Assembly: GCF_014467055.1 (NCBI RefSeq)
Contig: NZ_CP060696.1
Span: 930,001 to 994,000 of the forward strand
Length of the DNA: 64,000 nucleotides
Direction of reading: 5' to 3'
From: Caproicibacterium amylolyticum
Lineage (GTDB): Bacteria > Bacillota > Clostridia > Oscillospirales > Acutalibacteraceae
Shown: positions 40,701-48,479 of the stretch, piece after piece
How positions within the stretch are numbered: the first letter of the stretch is position 1
Layout of the letters: each line of letters begins with the position of its first letter
The notes under the pieces: generated by a model
The model's input: only the letters and a program-made list of their open reading frames with translations
The model's database searches: none
Told to the model about the DNA's origin: nothing
Made by a program: the position numbers and the translations under genes

Positions 40701-42338
40701 GCCATATACAAGCCCGGAACCATTTTGAAAAATAATGCCTTTGGGATTATCAGCTAGAATAGCACGCAGTCTGTCTGCATTCTTACTATCATTCATAATA
40801 ACAACGGTATTTCCAGATACAGAAAGTGCTTTGCCAGATGCGGAGTTTCCGCTTCGTCCAGAACCGATTGAAGCGCCCTCATTACTGGATGTCACAACAG
40901 TACCACCTGTGATATTGACTGTTCCAATTGTACCGCCACTGCCACTACTTCCGTTGCCACCCCAACTTACACCAGGAGCACCGCCGCCGATTCCAGCTCC
41001 GATTGTGCCTGACGCATGAACTGTACCACCTGTAATGGTAATGTTTCCACCATTTCCGCCGCAGCTACCAGAACCATTATAAAAGCCAAGCCCATTTCCG
41101 CCGCCAATGCCTGTAGCACCAGTCGCAGTAACGTTGCCGCCATTTATTATAACTTTCCCGCAGCCACCACCTGGATAAAAAGAACTAACCGACTGTTTAC
41201 CGCCGATACCTGTAGCACTTTTTGATATAACGGTACCATTGTTGATAGTTAGTGTACTTCCGTTAGGTACAGCAATTCCGGTACCCTGAGAAATTGTCAA
41301 ATTAATTGTGCCACCATCAATTACAAGGCCAGAACTTGAACTCGGAACGGTTATTCCGCAAGGAAACCATAAATTATAGCCACTGTTGCCACCGCAAGGA
41401 TCAGCTATTGTCAGAGTACCACCACTGATTCTGCCGGAATTTCCAATTGCAATGCCGTCGCCCTGTGTAGGCTTTGCTGACAAAACTCCACCGGCTAAAG
41501 AAAAATTAGTCGTTGAAATGCAATTCGCAAGGGTTCTATCTGGCACTCCTGAGTAGCTACCACTTGATACATTAAGTGTGCCATTTGCCATGTTAAAATT
41601 CTCACATTTGATAGCATTAACAAAGGTGGAACTCAACTCACTTGCTGTACCTACCGTTGCGGTACCACCAGTTATATTAACAGTGTTTGCAAGTATTCCG
41701 TCCATATTTGTGCATGCGGACGACGACTGCAATACACCACCATAAATATTTATTGTTCCTTTATTTGCAGCCATTCCGGAAGAATATGCACCCATCTGAA
41801 TTCCAGAACTAACTACAGTACCACCTTTAATTGTAAGGTCAGAATATGTGTTTCGACTACAAATGCCTATACCTGTACCGCCCGCCCCAGTTTGTGTTTG
41901 ACATTTCAAATTTCCTACTGTGCTACCGTCACCATTTATACTGGTAATGATAGTATTAGACTCTTCTTTAAGTTCTAAAGCTTCATACGCACCAGAGCCT
42001 TTCAATACACTTGACCCAGAAAGAATCAACGTAACAGTAGCTTGTTTACCAATCTGTAAGGGATTACTACTAATACCTGTGGCATCTATAGTCACATTAT
42101 CAAGTGTAATAGAAGCCGCCACATCGTCGTTTACAATAATACTGTGTTTTGTAGTGGTGCCGGAAATATGATAATTACCATCGCTGTTAATGATAATGTC
42201 ATTGCCACTGTCAGAAATCGTAAGATTTTTAACTCTGTCGGCAGCATATGCAGCGCTGCCGGACAGTGGGATGCTGCTGGCAGCTATCAGTGCCGACATG
42301 GATATTGCCGCGACACGCTGCCAGATTTTCTTTTTCAT
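37785..42338 (-). CDS. Large LPXTG-type surface protein with beta-helix and Cna-B/SpaA repeats
   Basis: The 1517-residue protein starts with a signal peptide (about 1-33, ending SAAYAA). About 40-600 are Gly/Thr-rich beta-helix-like repeats (NITGGTV, TITGGTVHASGTIGAG). Then come an InlB-type repeat (VLVGWKDDSGNAM ... VTLYAQW, near 660-690) and about eight Cna-B/SpaA domains. It ends in the sorting signal VPKTGQ (1484-1489), a hydrophobic segment and RKKSK. It should be anchored by the sortase B encoded just upstream, overlapping by ATGA. It may aid mating-pair contact or host adhesion. GGAGG precedes the ATG. Confidence 0.88.
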   Translation of the reverse strand: MKKKIWQRVAAISMSALIAASSIPLSGSAAYAADRVKNLTISDSGNDIIINSDGNYHISGTTTKHSIIVNDDVAASITLDNVTIDATGISSNPLQIGKQATVTLILSGSSVLKGSGAYEALELKEESNTIITSINGDGSTVGNLKCQTQTGAGGTGIGICSRNTYSDLTIKGGTVVSSGIQMGAYSSGMAANKGTINIYGGVLQSSSACTNMDGILANTVNITGGTATVGTASELSSTFVNAIKCENFNMANGTLNVSSGSYSGVPDRTLANCISTTNFSLAGGVLSAKPTQGDGIAIGNSGRISGGTLTIADPCGGNSGYNLWFPCGITVPSSSSGLVIDGGTINLTISQGTGIAVPNGSTLTINNGTVISKSATGIGGKQSVSSFYPGGGCGKVIINGGNVTATGATGIGGGNGLGFYNGSGSCGGNGGNITITGGTVHASGTIGAGIGGGAPGVSWGGNGSSGSGGTIGTVNITGGTVVTSSNEGASIGSGRSGNSASGKALSVSGNTVVIMNDSKNADRLRAILADNPKGIIFQNGSGLVYGTPTIVQDTEFPANNTLTVEKGKEFKVAQGVKLTTSAMINIYGKILNNGTIRNKGQIGTVGSGTIDNLSNSNGTTGIVQYAVILHRNDGSSDDLVKEDCWVTPGKPYSASLPELTRPNYVLVGWKDDSGNAMDADEIADGWNPVTLYAQWAQVGKIRAKVTDSDTGQPVSGVVVVAKDSTGNEDARATTGSDGTVLLPNLKPGTYSAQVITPATGYSASAAQTGIAVEIGKTSSVAFTARPFKGSAAITHLDTKRNKLIAIAPISVTDRNGKVVYTGSSTSTSLTVPSLRVPDAPFTVKETAALANYRTDAAAYTANLTADGQTANVEMHSIPMMGDITYTATDKDGKPIVGATVNLVDKDGNVVATGTTDSNGKITFKDVFTGDYTVQLPGYENGNVAVTVKDQQNTAPAPVKAAMLVGTLEITHVDAQSNKALPVAKVQLKDKSGKVVYSGAPADNGTSLTIPNLTGPASPYTLTEETPITNYHANTTQYPVSITTQGQAVKVVMKSSQYAGDVTLHITDPTTGKSAADVKVNLIDKDDNIAATGKTDKDGNVTFTNVPIGTYTYAVDDPRFKLDGDKTKSVTVTDGSKQTASIPVISLGNVTLHITDPSTGKPASGVTVNLIDKDRKVVATGKTDENGNVTFSGIPAGDYTYKVDDPRFVSITGKVTIGTGNTAGTIDIEVKHPASSPTVSKTGSANITATDNSGKPLANVPVIIKDSTGKTVGTGTTDSDGKVTVPNLPDGTYTISSGDSSVMLEGSITITNGQTTSVTLKGSRVPTGNAKLLVVDTHQQPLKNFTLLVMRVDSPAANSSMIPLRKSGTIVNSVSSENNQVVAEVTTDANGYVILPQLDAGQYILIAKDSSEYKVDSSLAIVPSTTVSATVTATPISTSSSKQPAASASTVSGSGTKAPAASNNNQPTAETPVESSASVPSDYTVPKTGQSGIIPAIVLVLMAVCGTAGVLFSRKKSK

Positions 42339-43108
42339 GAAATTAAACCTCCGTTCGAATTTTGTTGTTTTCCGATTACGATTGTCCGCCCGTTTCTCTG
42401 CTCATACGAGCAGGTAACGAGCATCATGATTTTGTCTTTTTCTGTGACGGTCACCCCCGTGTTGTAGATTGCCTTGCCCTGCAGGGCAGACAAAAACCGG
42501 GCAAAGTCCGCATCGTCTGCAAACTGCGTCCGGTTAAAAGAAAAGCTGTCAGGCGAAACATGCAGCACTGCGAAGATCTCACAACTGCATTTGCCGGAAG
42601 CATTTTCGTACAAAAATGTTTGATGTGCTTTCCAGAATGAATAATAGTTGTATTTGGTGAGTTCTGTGAGCATAGCGTCGTACAGCATGTGATGCCCATA
42701 CACCACGGTGTTCCGTGACGTTTCGGGGCTGCAGTCATACTGCAGATAAATGCTACCCGCTTCCGCATACCGCTTTTTATAGCTGCGGTGCAGATAATAA
42801 TCCGGCTCGGTTTTGCTGCTCTGCAGCACCGGGTAATCAATGTTGGTGCCGGGTACGGTCAGCCAGCCTTTAATATCTGCGTTCACCGCCTGAATACGTT
42901 GGAACGATGATGCCTGGTCTTCCTTTTTGATTGCTGCAGATGCGGAACTGCTGACCGAAACTGGTTCCGCCTTGATACTTTTCAGTTCCTGTACGTCAGC
43001 TGCAACCTGCGCAGGCTGTGCAACAAATACGTTTAGCAGATATCCGGCGCACAGGGCGACTACCAACCCAAGCGCAATCAAAATGGCACGGTGCTTGCCT
43101 TTTTTCAT
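42335..43108 (-). CDS. srtB: Class B sortase
   Basis: The 257-residue protein has an N-terminal membrane anchor (about 8-30) and the sortase B core: NADIKGWLTVPGTNIDYPVLQ, TVVYGHHM (His140), MLVTCSYEQRNGRTIVIG (Cys233, Arg241). It cleaves sorting signals at the T-G bond and links proteins to the cell wall. Both adhesins of the element end in [VA]PKTG, which are its likely substrates. It overlaps the genes on both sides by four bases, so protease, sortase and adhesin are one translational unit. Confidence 0.93.
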   Translation of the reverse strand: MKKGKHRAILIALGLVVALCAGYLLNVFVAQPAQVAADVQELKSIKAEPVSVSSSASAAIKKEDQASSFQRIQAVNADIKGWLTVPGTNIDYPVLQSSKTEPDYYLHRSYKKRYAEAGSIYLQYDCSPETSRNTVVYGHHMLYDAMLTELTKYNYYSFWKAHQTFLYENASGKCSCEIFAVLHVSPDSFSFNRTQFADDADFARFLSALQGKAIYNTGVTVTEKDKIMMLVTCSYEQRNGRTIVIGKQQNSNGGLIS

Positions 43109-45153
43109 GAAATCAGCTCCTTGTACAGTAAAAAAGCGCTGTCATTTACAGTTGCGTAAATGCCAACGCTGCCGGTTTTTATTGCAGTTGTTTTGTAATA
43201 GTAAAATGCACCGCCGCCCATTGGTGACACGGAAACTAGCTTTGTGCCGATTATGCCGCCTGTGCCACCGTAGAAGTTGATTTTTGCGCCGCGCGGCGCG
43301 TACAGCCGCGTGACATAGGATTGTCCAACACGTTTTTGCAGGTCAGCGGTGGTGTCGGATTCGACCGGCGAACTAGCCAGTACAGCGTCGAACAGATGGT
43401 GCGTGGTGCCGCTGATGTCTGCATAGGTGCCGACCGTACCGGATGCGCCTAACCCACTTATCTGCCAAACAGACTGCTTCGTTTTTGAGTTCCACGGTAC
43501 AAGGAGAGCAGTCTTGGCCGCCGCGTCATTTGTGGTGTGCACAGATGGTGCGGCAATGCTTGTTACAGTAAACTGCTTTATCTGCGTTGGGCTAAAGGAA
43601 ATATTGCCGTTTACAGAACAGGCAGGGCGTACATTTGACACAGTGTAAGCCTTAATTGTGGCCGCGCCCGGCAGCGTTGTTTCAAATGGATAATCGCCCG
43701 CCTTTGCTTTGCTGAGGTCAAACCACCGGCCATTGATTTGTGCAAAGCTGACACCGGCCGGAACGTGTTCCCTGTAAACGAAGTGGGATGCAAGTTCCTG
43801 CAGCTGCCCATTTTGGTACAGCCCTGTAATCTCAACGGGAAGAAAATACTCACCATTCGGCTCCCGAATTGTTTCGCGGACTGCGAACCGCTGCCCGGCA
43901 GAAAGCAGAATTGGTTTGTCTAAATCAACCGTATGAAAGCCGCCAAACGGCAGTTTCACCTGCTGGGTAAAAACAAGTTTGCCATTTCCCAAGTCACTGC
44001 CATTATCCAGCAGCAGAACATCAACCGTAACGGTGGAGTTCGGTCGAGCAGACGTTACAGAAACAGCCCGCAGTGACTCTGCACTGTGGGCTGTAAAAAC
44101 ATTGGCGACGGTGGTTGGAGAACTTAGTGGTTTGTAATCTGATACATCATCCAGACCGAGCGCGTCATACTGATAAAGATTATCATACTTGTACTGCCCC
44201 TGGGGATTCGGAAGATCCGCGGCATAACTTGTGTAGCAGATAAGGGACGCGTCATAATACGACACATAGCCATATCCGTCGCTGCCAAAGGATGTTCCCC
44301 AACTGTTGTGAATGAGCCAAGCACCATCACCGGGTGCCTGCGTCGGAAAAGCATTTTTGTTGTAATTGTCATCCCAGCCGACAATGGTAACAGCGTGTGT
44401 AACAGGCCGTTTTACATTGAGATACTGGCGGTTTCCTTGAAATGCACTGCATAGTTCCACACCGACCGCACTGGTCTGCATGATTTTTTCTTTGATTGCC
44501 TGCACTGCGTCTTGATTCAGCGTACCGTCCGACTGCAGCGGTGCGGGCAGGATGTCTGCATTCTGTAAATGAATGTCGGAATCCTGCCGCTCCCGCTCCG
44601 CAATCGCATAGCTTTCATCCGTGAGTTGGAACTTTGCATCCGTGCAGGCACCGTTCCAACTGGAAAAGGCATTGATACCTTTATTGAGCGTTCCTGCCTG
44701 CAGGCCGGATGAACCCGGCAAATAACAGCCATTCCCGCGTGCATCCAGGTTCATACCGAACCAGGCAAGGTGCCGAGCAGAATAGGTTTGTCGCTGCTGC
44801 CCACCTGTCTGACGCAGGACATTTGTTTCCAACCCGGAAGTTGTTGCAAATGCCCAGCAGGATGGAACAGCGCCCTGGTCTTTGATTTGTCCATCCATAC
44901 GGTTATCCGCAAGGCTGTACTTTACTGGCAGCGCACCGGCACTTTTTCGAAGCGCTGGCGCAGACTGTGCGGTAGCAGCATAATTGTACTGCTCCTGCAC
45001 AAAGCCGGGGTCGATACCGCTTGCTTGTGGTTCGTATGGAGCTGTGACGGCTGATGCCGCGAAACAGGGGAGAGATAATGAGAAAATGCTTCCCACTAAA
45101 ATGAATGGAATGATTTTTTGTAAAAATCTTTGCAAATTTCTACTTGATACCAC
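43105..45153 (-). CDS. Secreted papain-like (C1) protease with lectin-like domain
   Basis: The 682-residue protein has a signal peptide (about 1-34, FSLSLPCFAASA). The catalytic residues of a C1A protease are visible: Gln93 and Cys99 (DQGAVPSCWAFAT), His253 (THAVTIVGWDD) and Asn283 (IHNSWGTSFG). A beta-rich lectin-like part follows (about 320-520), then further extracellular sequence. It may process the adhesin or peptidoglycan-linked proteins during mating. The likely start is GTG 45153, although AAAGGTGG partly overlaps it, so the start is uncertain. Confidence 0.82.
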   Translation of the reverse strand: MVSSRNLQRFLQKIIPFILVGSIFSLSLPCFAASAVTAPYEPQASGIDPGFVQEQYNYAATAQSAPALRKSAGALPVKYSLADNRMDGQIKDQGAVPSCWAFATTSGLETNVLRQTGGQQRQTYSARHLAWFGMNLDARGNGCYLPGSSGLQAGTLNKGINAFSSWNGACTDAKFQLTDESYAIAERERQDSDIHLQNADILPAPLQSDGTLNQDAVQAIKEKIMQTSAVGVELCSAFQGNRQYLNVKRPVTHAVTIVGWDDNYNKNAFPTQAPGDGAWLIHNSWGTSFGSDGYGYVSYYDASLICYTSYAADLPNPQGQYKYDNLYQYDALGLDDVSDYKPLSSPTTVANVFTAHSAESLRAVSVTSARPNSTVTVDVLLLDNGSDLGNGKLVFTQQVKLPFGGFHTVDLDKPILLSAGQRFAVRETIREPNGEYFLPVEITGLYQNGQLQELASHFVYREHVPAGVSFAQINGRWFDLSKAKAGDYPFETTLPGAATIKAYTVSNVRPACSVNGNISFSPTQIKQFTVTSIAAPSVHTTNDAAAKTALLVPWNSKTKQSVWQISGLGASGTVGTYADISGTTHHLFDAVLASSPVESDTTADLQKRVGQSYVTRLYAPRGAKINFYGGTGGIIGTKLVSVSPMGGGAFYYYKTTAIKTGSVGIYATVNDSAFLLYKELIS

Positions 45154-45169
45154 CTTTCAGTAAATTCAG

Positions 45170-45188
45170 GTACGACAAATTGTCGCAC
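45170..45188. repeat. ICE palindrome, copy 8
   Basis: GTACGACAAATTGTCGCAC, between the 165-residue protein gene and the protease gene. Confidence 0.86.
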
Positions 45189-45208
45189 CTGGGCATAAAA
45201 GAAGCGCT

Positions 45209-45706
45209 TTACATCCCTTTCATAAGATGTTTGACCAGCTGCCGCCGCCAACGGATATGAAGGGGTTCTTTTGCAGCAGCGGCTTTTAAGTCAATCATGC
45301 TAGTCTGTGAAATGAATTCACGGATGGCAGCGTCGTATGTATCAAAAGTCGGTATGGTACTGGATACTTCGCCTGAATCGTTTATGATATACACTGCGTA
45401 GCGTTCCTGACCGGTTTTTAGGTCAAAGAATGTAGTAAGCTGATTACCGCGATAGGTAATAACAATGTATTCTGCGTTTCCCTGACCAGCAGTCTGCAAA
45501 TGCTGATTTGTGCGGACAAAGGAAACAATTCGCTGGAGCATATCGTATTTCTGTGTATCTTCACCGGAAATCATTTTGACCGTGAAATCTTGCAAAATAA
45601 AACCAATCGGCAAGCCATCTTTGAGTACAAGCAGAAAACGCTTGATTTTGCCCTGGTCTTCTACTTCGTATCCTAACTTTTCAAGATAAACAGCAATCTG
45701 GTCCAT
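45209..45706 (-). CDS. Uncharacterised protein, paralogue of the N-terminal domain of the next gene upstream
   Basis: A 165-residue protein with no known domain. Its first 130 residues align by eye with residues 1-135 of the 531-residue neighbour: KLGYEVEDQGKI ... GLPIGFILQDFTVKMISGED against KSGYEIQTIGNG ... GDPTAILMPDFSLRMVSGLE. Both continue with a predicted beta-rich region (YIVITYRGNQ against SVYLTTTYDI). It lacks the shared C-terminal motif. It is probably cytosolic and transcribed with the transfer genes. Confidence 0.55.
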   Translation of the reverse strand: MDQIAVYLEKLGYEVEDQGKIKRFLLVLKDGLPIGFILQDFTVKMISGEDTQKYDMLQRIVSFVRTNQHLQTAGQGNAEYIVITYRGNQLTTFFDLKTGQERYAVYIINDSGEVSSTIPTFDTYDAAIREFISQTSMIDLKAAAAKEPLHIRWRRQLVKHLMKGM

Positions 45707-45708
45707 CG

Positions 45709-47304
45709 TTAAACGCCCCTTTCCTGTGATTGTACTTGCTGTGGTTGATTGCGGCTGTTGTTTATCTGCTGTGCTTCCCGTTTTGCAGAGTGCAACTGCT
45801 GGTCAAGCGAAGGTTGCTTTGCATAGTCACCGTGTACCAGCTTCTGCTGGAATTCCTGCGGGGACGCAGTGCCGTAGTTCTCAATCATGGTTTGTGTCAG
45901 ACTGGCCGATTGAGGCGATTCAAAACCGGCCATTGTTTGCAGCAGTGTGTACGCTTTCTGGAAATCTGCTTGTATTTGCTGCTCTTGCGCAGTTAATTGC
46001 CGTGCCTGTGGTTGTGCAGCAGCTTGTACAGGCTGTTGCGGTGTAAGCTGCTGGGGTGCAGACTGCTGCTTTTCTGGCAGCTTGGATTCCTGCGGCTGTG
46101 CAGCTTCCTGCTGACTCAGCTTTTCAACCAGTCCGGTATCCAAATTTTCAAGCACATCACGGTTTTCGTACAGCATTGCGGCTAAAGTCTGCGCTTCGGC
46201 AGCAGTCAAAACAACTGCATCTGCGGCAGAAATTTCAGCCACCGGTTCTTCAACTGTTGTTTGTTGTATCTGCCGAGCTTCCTGTGTTTCTTCAACTTCG
46301 CGTTCAGCAGTGATGTCCTGCTGGTTTTCCTGCACTCTTTCAACTGTTTGTTCAGACTGTTGGACTACCTGCTGCACTGTTGGCTGCTCCACCTGCTGTG
46401 TTTCTGCGGAACGCTGCACTTCAGTCTGAAATGCAGAACGGAATTGTTCTTGCACCTGTGAAAGATGTTGACGGTCACCGGTGGTAGCCTGCTCGGTAAA
46501 GTGAATATCCTGATTTTCTCCAATGGATGCAACAGCGTGGTGCTGTGCATCCTGGATGTCTATCTGTTCGCCGGTACGGCTGAAAAACGTGCGTACAGAG
46601 TAACCGATATTCTGCAGCAACTGTCGCCAATGGGAAAGGCGCTGCGGTTCTGCGGCAACCTCCGGTGCAGCTGCTTTCTGATACAGTCCAGACAGGCGCT
46701 GCCGGACATGTGCATCGTCAGATGTAATGACCGCACGGTTGTCAGATCCGATAAAGCCAACACTTTTTCCATTCTTATCGGTAATTTCGTATCGGTGTTC
46801 TTTTTCTTGTGAACGCTGTACATGAAAGCCGTGCGTTTGCAGCTGGCGCAGAAAGTCTTGAATTCGACTTTCTTTTGACTGTTGGTGTTCTTTCAACACA
46901 TCGCCTTGTACAAGTCCCGACTGTTGTGCATATGCTGCTGTCGCTTGTTCCTGTTCAGATGAGGAAAACAACAGATCCATTGATTCACCGTTTAACCGAT
47001 ATACGTTGAAAAGCGGCCTGTGATTTTCAATATCGTATGTAGTTGTCAGATAAACACTTTTATACTGTGAGAGCTTAAAACCGTCGCCAAGGCTTTCCAT
47101 GCCCTGATTGTCCAATGAAAACTGTACCATGCTGTCCAATTCCGGCTTTATTTGTTCCAGTCCGCTGACCATGCGGAGAGAAAAATCCGGCATCAGAATT
47201 GCGGTAGGGTCGCCGTTTTTCATAAATGTGCAGGGGAATGTACCGTTTCCAATAGTCTGAATCTCATAGCCGGATTTTGTAATAAGGTCAAAAAGGCTAA
47301 TCAT
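45709..47304 (-). CDS. Uncharacterised 531-aa ICE protein with Q-rich linker and shared C-terminal motif
   Basis: The protein has an N-terminal domain shared with the neighbouring 165-residue protein, a second and a third short related segment (GFHVQRSQEKEHRYEITDKNG; IGYSVRTFFSRTGEQIDIQDA), a long Gln/Glu-rich region (about 290-450) and a short helical domain. The tail has L500, L504, A507, A511, N515 and 16 further residues, the motif also found on the toxins and the ArdC-like protein. No enzyme motif is visible. GGAGC precedes ATG 47304, which overlaps the DUF4315 gene. Confidence 0.6.
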   Translation of the reverse strand: MISLFDLITKSGYEIQTIGNGTFPCTFMKNGDPTAILMPDFSLRMVSGLEQIKPELDSMVQFSLDNQGMESLGDGFKLSQYKSVYLTTTYDIENHRPLFNVYRLNGESMDLLFSSSEQEQATAAYAQQSGLVQGDVLKEHQQSKESRIQDFLRQLQTHGFHVQRSQEKEHRYEITDKNGKSVGFIGSDNRAVITSDDAHVRQRLSGLYQKAAAPEVAAEPQRLSHWRQLLQNIGYSVRTFFSRTGEQIDIQDAQHHAVASIGENQDIHFTEQATTGDRQHLSQVQEQFRSAFQTEVQRSAETQQVEQPTVQQVVQQSEQTVERVQENQQDITAEREVEETQEARQIQQTTVEEPVAEISAADAVVLTAAEAQTLAAMLYENRDVLENLDTGLVEKLSQQEAAQPQESKLPEKQQSAPQQLTPQQPVQAAAQPQARQLTAQEQQIQADFQKAYTLLQTMAGFESPQSASLTQTMIENYGTASPQEFQQKLVHGDYAKQPSLDQQLHSAKREAQQINNSRNQPQQVQSQERGV

Positions 47305-47545
47305 TTGCAGCTCCTTTCTCGGTAATCAGTGTGAGTAGTGCATCCAAGTCTTTCTCGCGGATTGCCTCCATCACTTTGGGCATATCAACGCCACCATCGG
47401 CAAGCGCATTGACCTGGTTGACAATTTCAGCATTTTTCATTTTTTTAAGACGTGCTTCATCGGATTTGATTTGTTCTGTCAAAGCATCCCGTTTCTTAAT
47501 TTTTGCCTGAATGGATTGTTCAAGGCGATCAATATTGCTGTTCAT
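47297..47545 (-). CDS. DUF4315-like small coiled-coil protein
   Basis: The 82-residue protein begins MNSNIDRLEQSIQAKIKKRD, with a Lys/Glu-rich coiled coil (1-45) and a short C-terminal helix (MPKVMEAIREKDLDALLTLI). This is the pattern of DUF4315 proteins that follow the NlpC/P60 protein gene in Tn1549-type elements. ATG 47545 is chosen because AAGGAG lies 9 nt upstream; the frame extends further. It overlaps the next gene by 8 bases. Confidence 0.72.
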   Translation of the reverse strand: MNSNIDRLEQSIQAKIKKRDALTEQIKSDEARLKKMKNAEIVNQVNALADGGVDMPKVMEAIREKDLDALLTLITEKGAAND

Positions 47546-47570
47546 GAAACATACTCCTTCCTTAAAGTAG

Positions 47571-47589
47571 GTACGACAATTTGTCCGAC
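47571..47589. repeat. ICE palindrome, copy 9 (imperfect)
   Basis: GTACGACAATTTGTCCGAC, between the membrane protein gene ending at 47630 and the DUF4315 gene. Confidence 0.75.
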
Positions 47590-47629
47590 TTCCCGCTGGG
47601 GGCGGTCTTTCCTTTTTCATAGAAGCACC

Positions 47630-48460
47630 TTATTTCTGAAATGGAGCAAGGGAAAAGTCCACTTTTGCATCCAGTTCCATTTTTGTGACTATCCAATGCC
47701 CAGCGCTCTTGCTGTATTTCATGTTCAAACTCATAACACGATTGGAAGTGTTGGACGGCATATTGTCACCGGCAACGGACAGGGTGTAGTAAATTAGTAC
47801 GTTTTCCTGTGTGTCCGGAAGCGCTTTGGTGTACAGGCGGCTCACAGTGGCATAGGAATAAGTCTTTGTTACCGGCTGAAAAGAAGCAAGGCGCGGAGTG
47901 ACTGCACCTTGAATTGGCCGGTAGGTTACATCCGGCGCGGAACTGGTAGCAGGTTTGCTTGATGTGCTCGGAGCAGAGGAAACGGCTGCTTTGGCAGGCG
48001 CTGAACTTGCAGGTTTCTGCTGTGCAGGTGCGGAACTGATTGGTGCAGCGCTGCTGACTGGGGCAGCAGATGCTTTTGACTGCTCAGAACTGGTATTGCT
48101 GAACATTTGCTGCAATGCATCGTCCGTCATATAATCCCGCAGGTACTGCTTCAAAACGTCAGGCGATACGGATGTGTCGGATAGGTCATAGCGGAGGTGC
48201 AGCACTTTCTGCGCGTCTGCTGATAGCGTTGCAGTGTAGTCAGTATCAGATGCAGCACTGCTGACCGAGGTGGATTGCGCATTAAAAAATCCTCCTGCAT
48301 AAGCGCTGCTCAGTGAGGAGGAAGCAGATGCTGCATGGGAGGATACGGTTGTTGCTGCCGGTTTGGCTTTTTTATTCATGATGCTGGATACAAGAACCGT
48401 TGCGCAGACAATGCCAGCAATGACACAGATTAAAATGGTTCGTTTCTTTTGATTTGTCAT
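47630..48460 (-). CDS. Membrane-anchored transfer accessory protein (DUF4366/VirB8-like position)
   Basis: The 276-residue protein has one N-terminal membrane segment (about 8-28), an Ala/Ser-rich linker (35-70), a small domain, a second Ala/Ser/Pro-rich linker (125-180) and a C-terminal domain (SYATVSRLYTKAL ... NVLIYYTLSVAGD ... GHWIVTKMELDAK). The last domain could be an NTF2-like fold as in VirB8/TcpC proteins; that is inference from layout. It directly follows the cell-wall hydrolase gene. AAGGAA lies before ATG 48460. Confidence 0.5.
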   Translation of the reverse strand: MTNQKKRTILICVIAGIVCATVLVSSIMNKKAKPAATTVSSHAASASSSLSSAYAGGFFNAQSTSVSSAASDTDYTATLSADAQKVLHLRYDLSDTSVSPDVLKQYLRDYMTDDALQQMFSNTSSEQSKASAAPVSSAAPISSAPAQQKPASSAPAKAAVSSAPSTSSKPATSSAPDVTYRPIQGAVTPRLASFQPVTKTYSYATVSRLYTKALPDTQENVLIYYTLSVAGDNMPSNTSNRVMSLNMKYSKSAGHWIVTKMELDAKVDFSLAPFQK

Positions 48461-48479
48461 ATGAGATTCCTTTCTGTTG

